The translations under genes were made by a program, and so were the position numbers. 11,617 bases of DNA, from the NCBI GenBank assembly GCA_023853785.1, contig JAJIRX010000122.1:1-11617 (forward strand). Direction: 5' to 3'. This document shows, piece by piece, positions 1 to 8,344 of this stretch (its first letter is position 1; the number at the start of each line of letters is the position of its first letter). Under the pieces are notes generated by a model that saw only the letters and a program-made list of their open reading frames with translations, did not search any database and was not told the DNA's origin. Origin of the DNA: Psilocybe azurescens. Its lineage: Eukaryota; Basidiomycota; Agaricomycetes; Agaricales; Agrocybaceae.

Positions 1-1304
1 CGTATAGTATGACAATAACCCAGAAGATGTTGGACCACCATGCGGATAGAGGAGTTGCGCATAGTGGAAACGGTTGAGAGCCTGCAGCATCCCGAGACAG
101 TACGCGCTCAAAAATCAGTATTTCTTTAAAGAGGCCTTCCTAGCGCACCTGTTACTGTATCCCGAAGGAGTTGATAATGCCTGTATCAGGGTAGTCGACA
201 AAACCTCAGTGAAGAAAGCAGTCGAGAGGACTATAATTATTGTCCGCGAGTGATGGAACATGCTCGATATTCGAAATATGACTATCCTATACAGAATGAA
301 GTAGCGATGCATGATGTCAGTTTATCAAGTTGTTGATGCAGACGAAAGTATTCTTGCCTTGCATGCACCAAAAAGCCACCAGAGTTCCCCAGGCCAATGC
401 TAAGAACGGATACTGGCCTGGAACAACCATTATTTTAAGCCGTGAGAAACTCAAAGTTCGACGTACAGCTACAGTGATCCGCGGTCAGTTAGACGCTCAA
501 ACCGAATAAGTGCTATTATTCATCTAGAACACGCACTCTATCCGACCAACAAGAACATGAGTGAACATATCCTTGAATGAGGGTTTAACGCTTATCGCTA
601 ACATACTTGTATTTCCTTAACATGAGCATTGAGTGTAAGGGCTGTGTTCAATTGTCAATCAATTTATTACAGAAAGCGAAAAGGAGACTATCACTCACTG
701 ACAGCTCCATATCTATGAATAAACGCAAAAGGACGATCAGCTTATTCTATAGTGTATCAGAAGGGCGGAGTGTGGAGAGACTGACATCAGAAGGGGAGTC
801 GCACAGGTATCGGTTCTATCGGCGTTGTAAACAAGAGTTGAGGCGAAATCAGAATTAAGGTCAGGACGTACTACTAGGAACAAGATCTGCGCTAGTGTCC
901 ACTTGGGACGGCGCTAGGCACGATAAAGGTTAGTCTTCGAGATTTGTGGAGAGCCAGAGAAGTAACATACCCATACAACTTCCATCTAATTATTGAAAGT
1001 AGAATTCGATGTAAGGGCTATACCAACAGGCCGACAAGCTGAGGAGGAAAGCGTCTTACTTCTCCATGTAGAGTGATACCTAGGTGTTTGTTTGAGCCTC
1101 AGAGCTAGGAATTAACTCGCCCGCAATCTGCTACTCACAATGATCGTACAAGGCCGCAACAGCTAAACCAACTATGGGAAAATAAAGTTGGTTTCAAACA
1201 AAAGATATCATCATGGATCCATACTTACCTGCGACGTAGCTCATCAACCTTTGCTCGTAAACGCTTTCGCTAGGGAACAGCGGATCTTCTTGAGCCTGAT
1301 CCAT
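1..1304 (-). CDS. DUF6533 domain membrane protein, 5' part, many microexons (partial at left edge)
   Basis: No continuous frame reveals this gene; it appears only after splicing the minus strand. Supported exons are 1229-1304 (start codon at 1304, MDQAQEDPLFPSE...), 1139-1171, 1060-1079, 971-985, 872-913, a poorly bounded exon starting at 815, then one ending at 358 (5' border about 412-417), 156-281, and 81 to the window edge. Spliced in phase they give YDHCITLHGEMEVVW, then LAQILFLV and NRY, which is the DUF6533 signature (YDxxLTxxxEVxxxW ... LFLxNRY) known from basidiomycete multi-pass membrane proteins of unknown function. Further on come WGTLVAFWCMQ, VIFRISSMFHHSRT, a hydrophobic helix, and LCATP followed by SAWWSNIFW, matching the later transmembrane part of the family. 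Introns are 56-76 bases with good donors, except a GC-AG intron at 282-357. The part between 418 and 805 is unresolved. The C-terminal region lies outside the window. Family assignment is fairly sure; function is unknown. Confidence 0.75.
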
Positions 1305-2292
1305 GCACCCTCAGAAGGAATGCCAGGAATATAGAAGTTTGGAAAAAAGGGGTGTTTGGGACGTTTAGTCCCATCCAAAAAGCTCGCTACCCTTATTTAA
1401 GGTCCCAAGCTGTCGTATACTTACCATCGACGATGTGTCAATATTATGGCAATCCTGTCCGCCGTTGTCAATGCTCCTGTATACAAAACCCGTTTACGTC
1501 GCTTTTCTCGGTCCCGGGAATAACAAACATAAGACGTCTCGCTACTCATCTATGTGAATTGTCATTTATCAGCAGATGCTGCGTATTCCAGTCCCTCTTC
1601 GAAAATCTATTTACTTGCTCCTTGCTGTGCGTGTGTTGCGACGAATATGACCTCAACTTGTGATATGTCGCTGTTCGACGGTCTGATACGGAGTTCTAAT
1701 TTAAACAGGTTTATTTAAAGGTCATTTGGGAGTTGAAAGTTGAAGTAAAATAAGCAAATGTGCCTTGCAACCTCTTAAAACCCAAAGTCTTCTCAGGACT
1801 GTGCGATATACTTTTGAAACTTACAGTCGAAGAGGAACCCTTACCTGAGATGGACCCATGAACCCCATAATCCATAAGTTGGAGCAGCTTGGAGCCGCCA
1901 CCAAAATTGAAGCTTACACCAAAATCGATCGACCTCTCTTATTGCTCTCACAACATGTAATCCATAGGCCAGTCCATCCACCGAGGGATATGGGTTTATG
2001 GCATGTTGATTGAGTCGAATTGTGGCAGCTGATGCGTTGATGTATCAGCGCACATCCGATGATCTCGATGACCAATGGCATCGACTTGAAATCAGCGTCT
2101 ATTTATATACACCCGGCGTCACAAAATGTGTCTAGAGCTCTCATGGATCAGATTCTCTGCGTTTCCATATACACAGTTCAGGACGGACTCTCCCAGCACC
2201 CTATGGAATAAAAAAGGTATACTAAGTCCATATGATAATTAAGTGTGCTACAGGCAATTATACAGAGGTATACATACACACGAGAAACAGTC
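1305..2292. other. AT-rich spacer between the DUF6533 gene and the hydrolase 3' end
   Basis: No recognisable gene. The minus strand holds two overlapping open stretches without a convincing start, roughly 1717-1941 and 1860-2057. The former includes a glycine/serine-rich run followed at about 1847 by a strong donor-like CAG/GTAAGG. Another GTAAGT donor-like site sits near 1419-1424. These may be remains of, or exons from, an unrecognised minus-strand gene, but stretches of this length are expected by chance here. A TATA-like string (tatttatata) lies at about 2100-2109. A plus-strand open frame at 1430-1663 is cysteine-rich but resembles nothing I know. Confidence 0.35.
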
Positions 2293-3745
2293 TTAATAGA
2301 ACCCAAACATCCTCCCAATGGCATCCTGCACACCCTCCACCCGTCCAATATCATGGCCACCCCTCTCGGTCCGCAAAAGCGCTATCTTCCTCCCCTCAGT
2401 CGCAACAACAGCAGGCTTGATCTCCTCATACAGCCCATACCCATCCACCAGCGTCGTCTGCACCACATCTCCCCGCTTATTCGCTCTTAGTGCTTCCTGC
2501 GTCGTATAATTATCCCATGTATCAGGGAGAGCGGGTTCGCGGGTAGCTCTGGCGTTGCAGGAAGATGCGGCGCGAGGAACGCGTCGAACAGCGTGGAGGA
2601 GTGGGTGGAGGGAATGTCTTTGTCGTCGTCCGCGTGTGCGATGAGGACCGAAGATTTTATGTCGGGTACGAGGGTGAGTGTGTCGAAGCGGTGGACCAGA
2701 GACCATGTTACGAGTCCTGCTCGGATGATTAGTTTAGTTCTGCTAGATTTATGGGGCTTAAGACGTACTAGGGGCCATTGGTATCATTGATATGGGTTTG
2801 AGCAAAGGTAGGAATCGAATAGATAATACTGGTCGATCAGAGTGCGGACAGAAGAGAATGGCTATAACAAGACGAGAAAAATAAATTGCTGAACACACAC
2901 GAGGGACTATCAACACGCACCGACATCAACACCGTTCCTCGAGGATGCACACCCTCTCTTCCAAGCTCCGCAGCCAACAGCCCAGCAATCGCCGTTCCAA
3001 GACTATGTCCCAGAATCAGAACATCCTCAGGGCTTGCTCCCTGGCTCATAAGATAGTCCCACCCTGCCCGCGCGTCCATCGACACGCCCTGCACGCTCGG
3101 GTGTCCGGGCTATCTCCAAACCCTCTATAATCAATCGCTAGGATATTCGCATCGAGCCGCGCGGTCAGTGCCGTGTACACGACGGTGCGCAGCGGAAGCG
3201 CGCGCGTTCCCGTGTTCCCGTGCAGAAAGAGGATGGTGGGCCGCGCCTGCAACGCCAAGGGTATCTGCTGACGCCTCGGGAAGGAGAAATCGGTGTTGGG
3301 CGGCGGAGGATAGGGCAGCTGGCGGTAGAACGAGTCGGCGAAGATGAACCACGCGCCAAGGGTCGTGTTGTCCGCGCTTTGCACCTTGAGGTTTACGGTC
3401 TTGCCAGCTAAATGAAATGAGTCAATATAGTCGGTCACGCACACCCTATTGCATTCCAAGAGAACGCGTCGGACTCACGAGCCAGCCCATAATTCTCAGG
3501 ATGGTCGAACTTGTTATACCACCAAAAGTCGATGTGGTGTGCATACAAAACACTATGAATGTTCGTCTCGTGTGAGCCATGAAGTCGAGTAGTAATTAGT
3601 ATGCTACGCACTGCGTCTGTATGAAAGGTGTCATGACCAATACGACCGCCAAGACGTACAACGACGCGAGGCCGATGAGCACAGTTCGCGCATGCCTGTA
3701 AAAGCGACCTCTAGTCGGATGGCCGCCGTGTTTGGAGACAGTCAT
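2293..3745 (-). CDS. ABHD12-like membrane-anchored serine hydrolase, five exons, three frame breaks
   Basis: Exons are 3612-3745, 3479-3552, 2921-3407, 2769-2861 and 2293-2716, joined by GT-AG introns of 59, 71, 59 and 52 bases. The start at 3745 has an ACCACC-ATG context. The product is about 404 residues once three single-base losses are allowed for, close to the family length. In order it shows a signal-anchor helix (about residues 21-42), the YGLAPGKTVN junction, LGAWF, the oxyanion-region motif FLHGNTGTR (132), AIDYRGFGDS, the nucleophile elbow GHSLGT (Ser near 205), PFSSVRTLIDQYYLF, the acid motif HADDDKDIP (Asp near 294) and the catalytic histidine in GGHD (near 385). Animal ABHD12 cleaves lysophosphatidylserine and monoacylglycerols at membranes; a related lipid hydrolase role is inferred. 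Frame breaks lie at the C run 3107-3109, at G 2816 and at the C run 2525-2527. Each is repaired by one extra base, and all catalytic motifs survive, so assembly error is more likely than a dead gene. Confidence 0.88.
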
Positions 3746-4123
3746 GGTGGTATCTGTGAAAGGATGGTTTAGGCTTTGTGCCACGCACAATCAATGCATT
3801 GAAATATAAATGATAGATATCAGATCCGGACCCCGAGTCGCGTCGGAGCATACAAACAAATAGTTGGCCCGTTATGTCCTCATCAGCTTACACACAAAAA
3901 TCTAGCAAAAAGCAATGACATTGACAGCGACGCGGCACTAAGGATTTAGAGGATTAGACCGAGCGTAATATTAGATTCTCTATGCCTATGTAAATAGTAC
4001 AAGTAACCTAGAAGAGTGATTAAAAAGACACCTTTCATTTTCTATTGTTTCCAAAGTTAAAACATATGTATCAAAGTTCTAAGTAAACGAACATGGCTGC
4101 AGATATTCTAGTCGAAGAAAGTC
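3746..4123. other. Upstream region of the hydrolase gene, no gene seen
   Basis: AT-rich sequence between the hydrolase start codon and the tRNA gene. It should hold the hydrolase promoter and 5' leader. No reading frame or RNA gene is recognisable. Confidence 0.5.
3791..3810 (-). promoter_or_regulatory. Candidate core promoter of the hydrolase: 12-bp palindrome next to a TATA-like box
   Basis: On the minus strand a TATA-like TTTATATTTC at 3801-3810 is followed directly by the perfect 12-base palindrome TCAATGCATTGA (3791-3802). This lies 46-65 bases upstream of the start codon at 3745. The position suits a core promoter, but the assignment rests on spacing and sequence only. Confidence 0.3.
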
Positions 4124-4128
4124 AAAAA
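4124..4128 (-). terminator. RNA polymerase III terminator of the tRNA-Arg gene
   Basis: A run of five T on the minus strand begins three bases after the discriminator base of the tRNA. This is the usual Pol III stop signal. Confidence 0.75.
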
Positions 4129-4130
4129 GA

Positions 4131-4235
4131 TGACCGAGGTAGGTCTCGAACCTACAATCTCCTGATGACAGATCTCGTAATCGGAAGTGAACACGCTGAT
4201 CGTAGTCAGACGCGATGCCATTTCGCCACACGGCC
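4131..4235 (-). tRNA. tRNA-Arg(ACG), with a 33-base intron
   Basis: The minus strand folds as a cloverleaf: acceptor GGCCGTG / CTCGGTC, D arm GCG...CGC with GG in the loop, anticodon stem TCTGA / TCAGG, variable AGATT, and T arm GTAGG-TTCGAGA-CCTAC. The anticodon is ACG at 4201-4203 (read as ICG), preceded by C-T, so it decodes arginine CGN codons. An insert at 4167-4199 lies at the canonical intron position after base 37. The mature tRNA is 72 bases before CCA addition, and CCA is not encoded, as expected in eukaryotes. The acceptor stem has one U-U mismatch (6:67) and a G-U pair (2:71), slightly weaker than ideal, so either a tolerated variant or a base error. A Pol III terminator follows. 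Confidence 0.92.
4167..4199 (-). other. tRNA intron, 33 bases
   Basis: The insert begins one base 3' of the anticodon (after A37) and ends before A38. This is the standard nuclear tRNA intron site cut by the tRNA splicing endonuclease. Removing it restores a seven-base anticodon loop and a five-pair stem. Confidence 0.88.
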
Positions 4236-4760
4236 ATGTGACACAGAGTTTGCTTACTATTGTTAACGCGCTGAACTAAATTATTAGTCAAAATTAAGCA
4301 TTTTGAAGCTCTAATTCACTCAACACCAATTGGAATTCAGGAGATAGTGCCTGGTATTGGTCAAAATTTTCGACAATGACTATTGGACATCAGCCGCTTG
4401 TCATGGGCGCTAATTGTCTAGTAATTGCTCAGCACACAGACGTCCAGCGTTGGGGCACAAAAAATTGATTTCATGATGGTCCCTGACTTCTCTCAAAGAG
4501 TAACAGTTTGTTATAAACAGCCTACAGTGAAATTTCTGGAGCTACCAAGTGTTGGATAATCAAGGCGCGCTTGGCTAAAGCGTTCCACCTGGATACCATT
4601 TGTACCAAGGATATGTGAAGTGTGGTGTGCGACGTATAGGTCGCGCATCACATGGACCTCTTTCTTCTTTTATTTTCATGCTTTCTTTCGTATCATGTAG
4701 CATACGTACGATACTCAGCGCATCTCGTATAACAGAGCGCTTCGTTAGTTTCCCCTCCCT
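4236..4760. other. Spacer upstream of the tRNA, no gene seen
   Basis: No gene or RNA gene was recognised. A short hairpin (TGTGCGAC / GTCGCGCA, one mismatch, six-base loop) lies at 4626-4647. The stretch ends in a pyrimidine-rich run with a CAG, resembling an intron 3' end, at 4750-4763. Confidence 0.4.
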
Positions 4761-4860
4761 CAGTTGATCTTACTGGTCTCTGAGGTGAGCTTACTTATTT
4801 TAACCATTCAATACACCTATACTCACAGTATCGTAGTCTTACGCATATCTGTTTCCTATA
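4761..4860 (+). repeat. First copy of a 48-bp duplicated sequence, split by a 52-base spacer
   Basis: The two 24-base halves (4761-4784 and 4837-4860) are identical to the continuous 48 bases at 4879-4926. They are separated here by 4785-4836. The left half follows a pyrimidine tract ending in CAG, and the right half is followed by G-GTACTA, so both halves have splice-like borders. The whole 48 bases are open in one plus-strand frame with a hydrophobic translation, but no family was recognised. Confidence 0.85.
4785..4836 (+). other. Intron-like 52-base spacer (GTGAGC...GTAG), absent from the second repeat copy
   Basis: It starts with GTGAGC, ends with CGTAG and contains TTTTAACC as a possible branch site. 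Its length falls in the 47-76 range of the introns inferred in this window. The border can slide by up to two bases because of a shared AG, so GT-AG placement is allowed but not forced. It could be a true intron, an inserted introner-like element, or sequence lost from the other copy by microhomology deletion. Confidence 0.5.
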
Positions 4861-4878
4861 GGTACTATACAATATATA

Positions 4879-4926
4879 CAGTTGATCTTACTGGTCTCTG
4901 AGTCTTACGCATATCTGTTTCCTATA
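4879..4926 (+). repeat. Second copy of the 48-bp repeat, without the spacer
   Basis: Identical over 48 bases to the joined halves of the copy at 4761-4860, with identity ending sharply on both sides. It lies only 18 bases after the first copy. Confidence 0.85.
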
Positions 4927-5052
4927 CCAAGATATGTATGCAAAGATATGATAAGGAGAATAATCGTCCCTTGCTACGATTTGAATTATTACAAATGGAC
5001 ACAGTTACTAATTTACGGACTGCTTCTGCTCGCTGCTTGGGAACTTAGTTAA
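4927..5052. other. Short AT-rich spacer
   Basis: Nothing recognisable between the 48-bp repeat and the 3' end of the hemerythrin-like locus. Confidence 0.4.
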
Positions 5053-5763
5053 TCAATAGGAAAAGACGTCGGACCAGCCAGCATTGACACCTTTAAGGCG
5101 CACATCGAGAGCAAAGAGAACACGACTTGCCGCTTTTGCAAAACGCCTTAGGAGAGGATGCATCTGCGAAAGCAGAAGCGAGTTTCCAACGAACAAAAAT
5201 ATTCGATCGATCCCACCCTAACGCACCGAATAGGCCGCTATTGAGACGATATTTTTGAGCAGAGTGGCATGCCCCTCCGTCCTGGCGTTGAGGTGTTCCA
5301 GTTTGTACAGACGCCTTTCCATTTTCTGTCAGACTGTCAGAGGTTTTACAATACCTTTATATACTTCTCGAACAGATGATAGACAATAAGTTCCTCGCTG
5401 ATGGAATGGCGCGTAACTTCCCTAACGATCTGACGAGCCCAAGGTTTCTGAGCATCTGCATCGCCAGCGCTCTTGACGTATTCGTGATAGTATGCGAATA
5501 TCTGTGGGTTTTAAAAGGTAGAAGACAATGAATGTGGAAAAGGTCTACTCTGTGATCTGTGGCAATGGTGTCAACGAGACTGTCACGGACGGGTGGGGTT
5601 TGTAAGGTTAGACACGAGTGCTGCTTGAATGCGCAAAGGCTGGAAAGGGTATCTCTGTATGGCCTGAGGCTCCAGTGAGCAAAATGTGAAATGGTCGAGC
5701 TAGTCCGACGACAGATTCCAGTGTGCGTGGGATGTAGCTATACGGTAAGTCTTGGTAGTTCAT
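5053..5763 (-). pseudogene. Hemerythrin HHE-domain gene, apparently degenerate
   Basis: The core exon 5355-5501 encodes IFAYYHEYVKSAGDADAQ, KPWARQ and RHSISEELIVY, the first half of a fungal hemerythrin (HHE cation-binding) domain. The upstream exon ending at 5549 supplies SLVDTIATDHR with the first iron-ligand histidine, and the 47-base intron 5502-5548 joins them in phase. Further upstream the frame has no Met; a start at 5763 leads into a basic Ser/Thr-rich stretch (AFAHSSSTRV), like a mitochondrial presequence, that would need one extra base near 5611. Downstream NGKA and LYKLEHLNARTEGHATLLKN match later family segments but in different frames. About 15 residues between them, carrying the DxxxH ligand helix, are missing, as is the HxxxE helix. 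A GT-AG intron 5164-5226 leads to an unrecognised tail ending at 5053. Homology is clear; loss of half the ligands suggests a relic. Outer limits are approximate. Confidence 0.62.
5326..5341 (-). repeat. Tandem duplication of TCTGACAG
   Basis: Two direct copies of the same eight bases on the minus strand, each ending in CAG like an intron 3' end. They sit just where the hemerythrin frame breaks. Confidence 0.7.
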
Positions 5764-6426
5764 ATAGCAGTAAGCTTGATATTTATATATTCATTGTATA
5801 GCGGCGTGCGTCTGGTTTAAGTATTTTCTACGGGACGAAGTGTATTGTAGTTCTGCAAATGACGTCACTCCCGACTGTGTTCTGACACAACCACAGAAAT
5901 GTTTGGATCCTAATGATTAAATGAACGAAAATCTTAAAGGGATTAAAACATGCTCCGATACCTTCTTGACTGTTAGACCACTGATATTATTGATTAACAC
6001 TAACGTTCTTGGAGTTGGGTGAGCCAATGAAATGAATCAAAATTGTCAGTGCCAACTTTGTGCCGACAGCTGGTTTAAAACCGAGTACGGACACGCTCAA
6101 AACACGGTCGGATCATCCCTGTCGTAGGCATTGATTTTTAATTGCCCTCTGCAGATCTTTCAAGTGATCTATTTTTAGACGGCTCGACACACCGACAAAA
6201 CATTCATTGTCGCTGAAGGTTTGCCGCAGGTAGCGCGTAAGTCTTGACGGTGCGTAACAGTTAAAAGCTTGGTAAAGGCGGCAGTGTTTCACTTGCATTT
6301 CAACATTCCTAGTACTATACAGCAAATATACAATAGTCATGATATCTACATAGTCCCTCCAAGCTCTACATAATACAACATATGAACGAAGAAAGAGAAA
6401 AGAGAAAAGAGAAAGAAGCAAGTTAT
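5764..6426. other. Spacer between the hemerythrin-like locus and the F-box 3' end
   Basis: No gene seen. The right end is the probable 3' untranslated region of the F-box gene. A minus-strand open stretch at 6113-6421 has no ATG-supported coding character. Confidence 0.4.
6388..6418. repeat. GA-rich tract
   Basis: Imperfect repeats of AGAGAAA on the plus strand. They lie 9-39 bases after the F-box stop codon, so they would form a CU-rich stretch in that gene's 3' untranslated region. Confidence 0.6.
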
Positions 6427-8316
6427 CTAATGCGAGATGGCCTGAGTTGAGTAGTATTGATCGAAGATAGGGTCATTGAAGGCCCCTCCAGGGCTGAAAG
6501 GATCGATGTCCATGGCATCTTCTTCGCTCATATAATCCTCATCGTCGTCGCTATCATCTTCATCGTCGCTATAGATATTCACCCGTGTTCCAGGTGAGCC
6601 AGGAGACGCGGCGACGCACGCCGCACGTGCGGCATCGACATGGATGTCAACCTCGCGAAGCCCACAAGCTCCTTTGCTCTGACGCTCGGCGCCGAGGTTC
6701 CCAATGATGAAGTCCAGATCACGAACCTGCAATTGCTCAGAGTTCCTAATGCACAGCGAGCGGAGCTGTGGACAGGGGCACGTTGGCAGAGAGCCTGGTG
6801 CAAGGGCACAAGCGCCTGCACGGCTTGCATCGACATCCCGATCAATTCGAGATGCTGGAGCCTGGGAAGGGCGTTGAAGAATGTGCGCAGTGGCCAAGGC
6901 GACGATTTGACGCATTTCAGGGTGACGTTCTCGAGTAGTGGGAAGGCTGCGTTGGATTCCTCGCACGAAGGAACTGCTGAGGATTTTCTGCGATGGATGC
7001 ACGAGTTTTGTTTGCTTCCAGTGTCGACGGCGACCAAAGGAGGTGGATATTCGACTCGGAAATCGGAGTCGTTGCCTTTGAATTTCCGGCATCCTACGTA
7101 AGCGAGCAGGCTTCCTCCGTTTATTTCTTCGGGATCTCCAGGATAGGTTGCATCCTCAAGAGTCAGAGACTTCACGTTTGGGGCGTCGAGCAATTGAAGG
7201 ACAGTTCGGCCTTCCAAAGCGGTGCGATAGCCGATGGTAACATTTTGTAGATGATGTAGTGGGACAGGATCGTGATCGAGAGGGGCATCCTCCAAATCGT
7301 CTGGGCTTTCTGGCCCAGAACCAGTAATGACAAGTCTTCGGAGTGTGGGAACGGATTGAAGGATTGCATGGAATTGATCATTCGAAGGTCTGACGTCTGA
7401 ACAGTGTGATGCCAGTTCTAGCGATGTCAGGCCAACTGTTGAGGCTCTCATCGCCGCTGCGAGAGAGTCCCAGTCGACATGCACGCCTCGGAGGGAGAGT
7501 TGCTTGAGTTTAGGCAAGATACCAAAGTCCTGGGACGATGCTTCAGGACCGAAGCGCGACATGAATGTGGGACCCTTCAGATCCTGTGGTTGGAACTGTG
7601 GGGAAAAGCTGACAAAATCGTTACATCGCATCAGGGTGAGTGACTCAAGACAGGGAGCCCCTAACGAAGTTATGGCGGGGTTGATCGCGGAGAGAGCTGT
7701 GTGCATGGACACCCAGGTGTCGGTGAGGATTGTCAGATGCCGCCATCGAGAAAGGTGGGGGACTAGGAGCGACATGACGATAGCCATGTTGTCGGAGGAA
7801 AATAAGGTTGGAATAGGAGGGCTATCCGCATCATCAAGACCAACGCTGTAGCAAATGTTAGTCAAAGAGACTGTAATCAAAGACTATACGACGCACCCAG
7901 TCTCGGAAAAATTCCACTCCGGATCCCTCACGTCAATGAGAATGTTGAGGGAGCCCTCCGAGATCGTTGAAGGCATGATGTAATGTGGCTGGTGTTTAAG
8001 CTGGAGAGTTTCTGAGAGGCGCCCGTAAAGGTGCAGTCGGAATCCTGAATCAACTCGGCAGTGATGCATAAGCTGGCCCATAGGCTAGATTGACTGAGCA
8101 CGATGTCCCTCCAGCGACGATTTACTCTCGATAGTATGAACGGTGCCCGGACCGTCTCGGAGTTGATAACAGGCAAATAACACTCCTCATCCTCCACAGT
8201 TGAGCTTGGTTGGCCTGCAGGAGAGCACACAGAGTGAATATCTCAGACAAGAGCTCAACAGGCAGCTTGCTGATAGGTGATGTAGTGGAATCACGATTGA
8301 AATGAGAGGCATACAT
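6427..8316 (-). CDS. F-box and leucine-rich-repeat-like protein, two exons, three frame breaks
   Basis: The start at 8316 is the first ATG after an in-frame stop. Exon 1 (7897-8316) and exon 2 (6427-7845) are joined by a 51-base GT-AG intron with a GACTAAC branch site. About 613 residues are predicted if three one-base losses are restored. The N-terminus has an F-box (ISKLPVELLSEIFTLC ... VNRRWRDIVLSQSSLWASL), then NILIDVRDPEWNFSE, then leucine-rich segments (LESLTLMRC, LKQLSLRGV, LTSLELASH, VKSLTLEDA, LQHLELIGM, LREVDIHVD), and an acidic C-terminus (DDEDDSDDDED) ending AFNDPIFDQYY. F-box proteins bring substrates to SCF ubiquitin ligases through Skp1; the LRR-like part would bind the substrate, which is unknown. 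Frame breaks lie within 8222-8245 (inside the F-box), at the run 7954-7956 and at the run 6804-6806. Both homopolymer breaks are repaired by one extra base, so sequence error is likely. Confidence 0.85.
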
Positions 8317-8344
8317 ATTGTCGGTATGCTGATAGATGTGATGT

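Noticed and set aside
607..858. Plus-strand open frame of about 83 codons
   Set aside because: It needs a TTG start, has no recognisable motif and lies antisense to the spliced DUF6533 exons.
1352..1663. Cysteine-rich plus-strand open frame, possible small secreted protein
   Set aside because: It starts with GTG; from the first ATG there is no signal peptide and no known cysteine pattern.
6113..6421. Minus-strand open frame with a hydrophobic N-terminus after the F-box gene
   Set aside because: It needs a TTG start, begins in the GA-rich 3' flank and has no family resemblance.
6640..7101. Plus-strand 153-codon open frame
   Set aside because: It is antisense to the F-box/LRR exon, whose minus-strand translation shows clear leucine-rich repeats.
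8222..8240. A tiny intron to explain the frame change inside the F-box
   Set aside because: The only phase-compatible GT...AG interval is about 14 bases, far below a usable intron length; longer options delete the F-box core.
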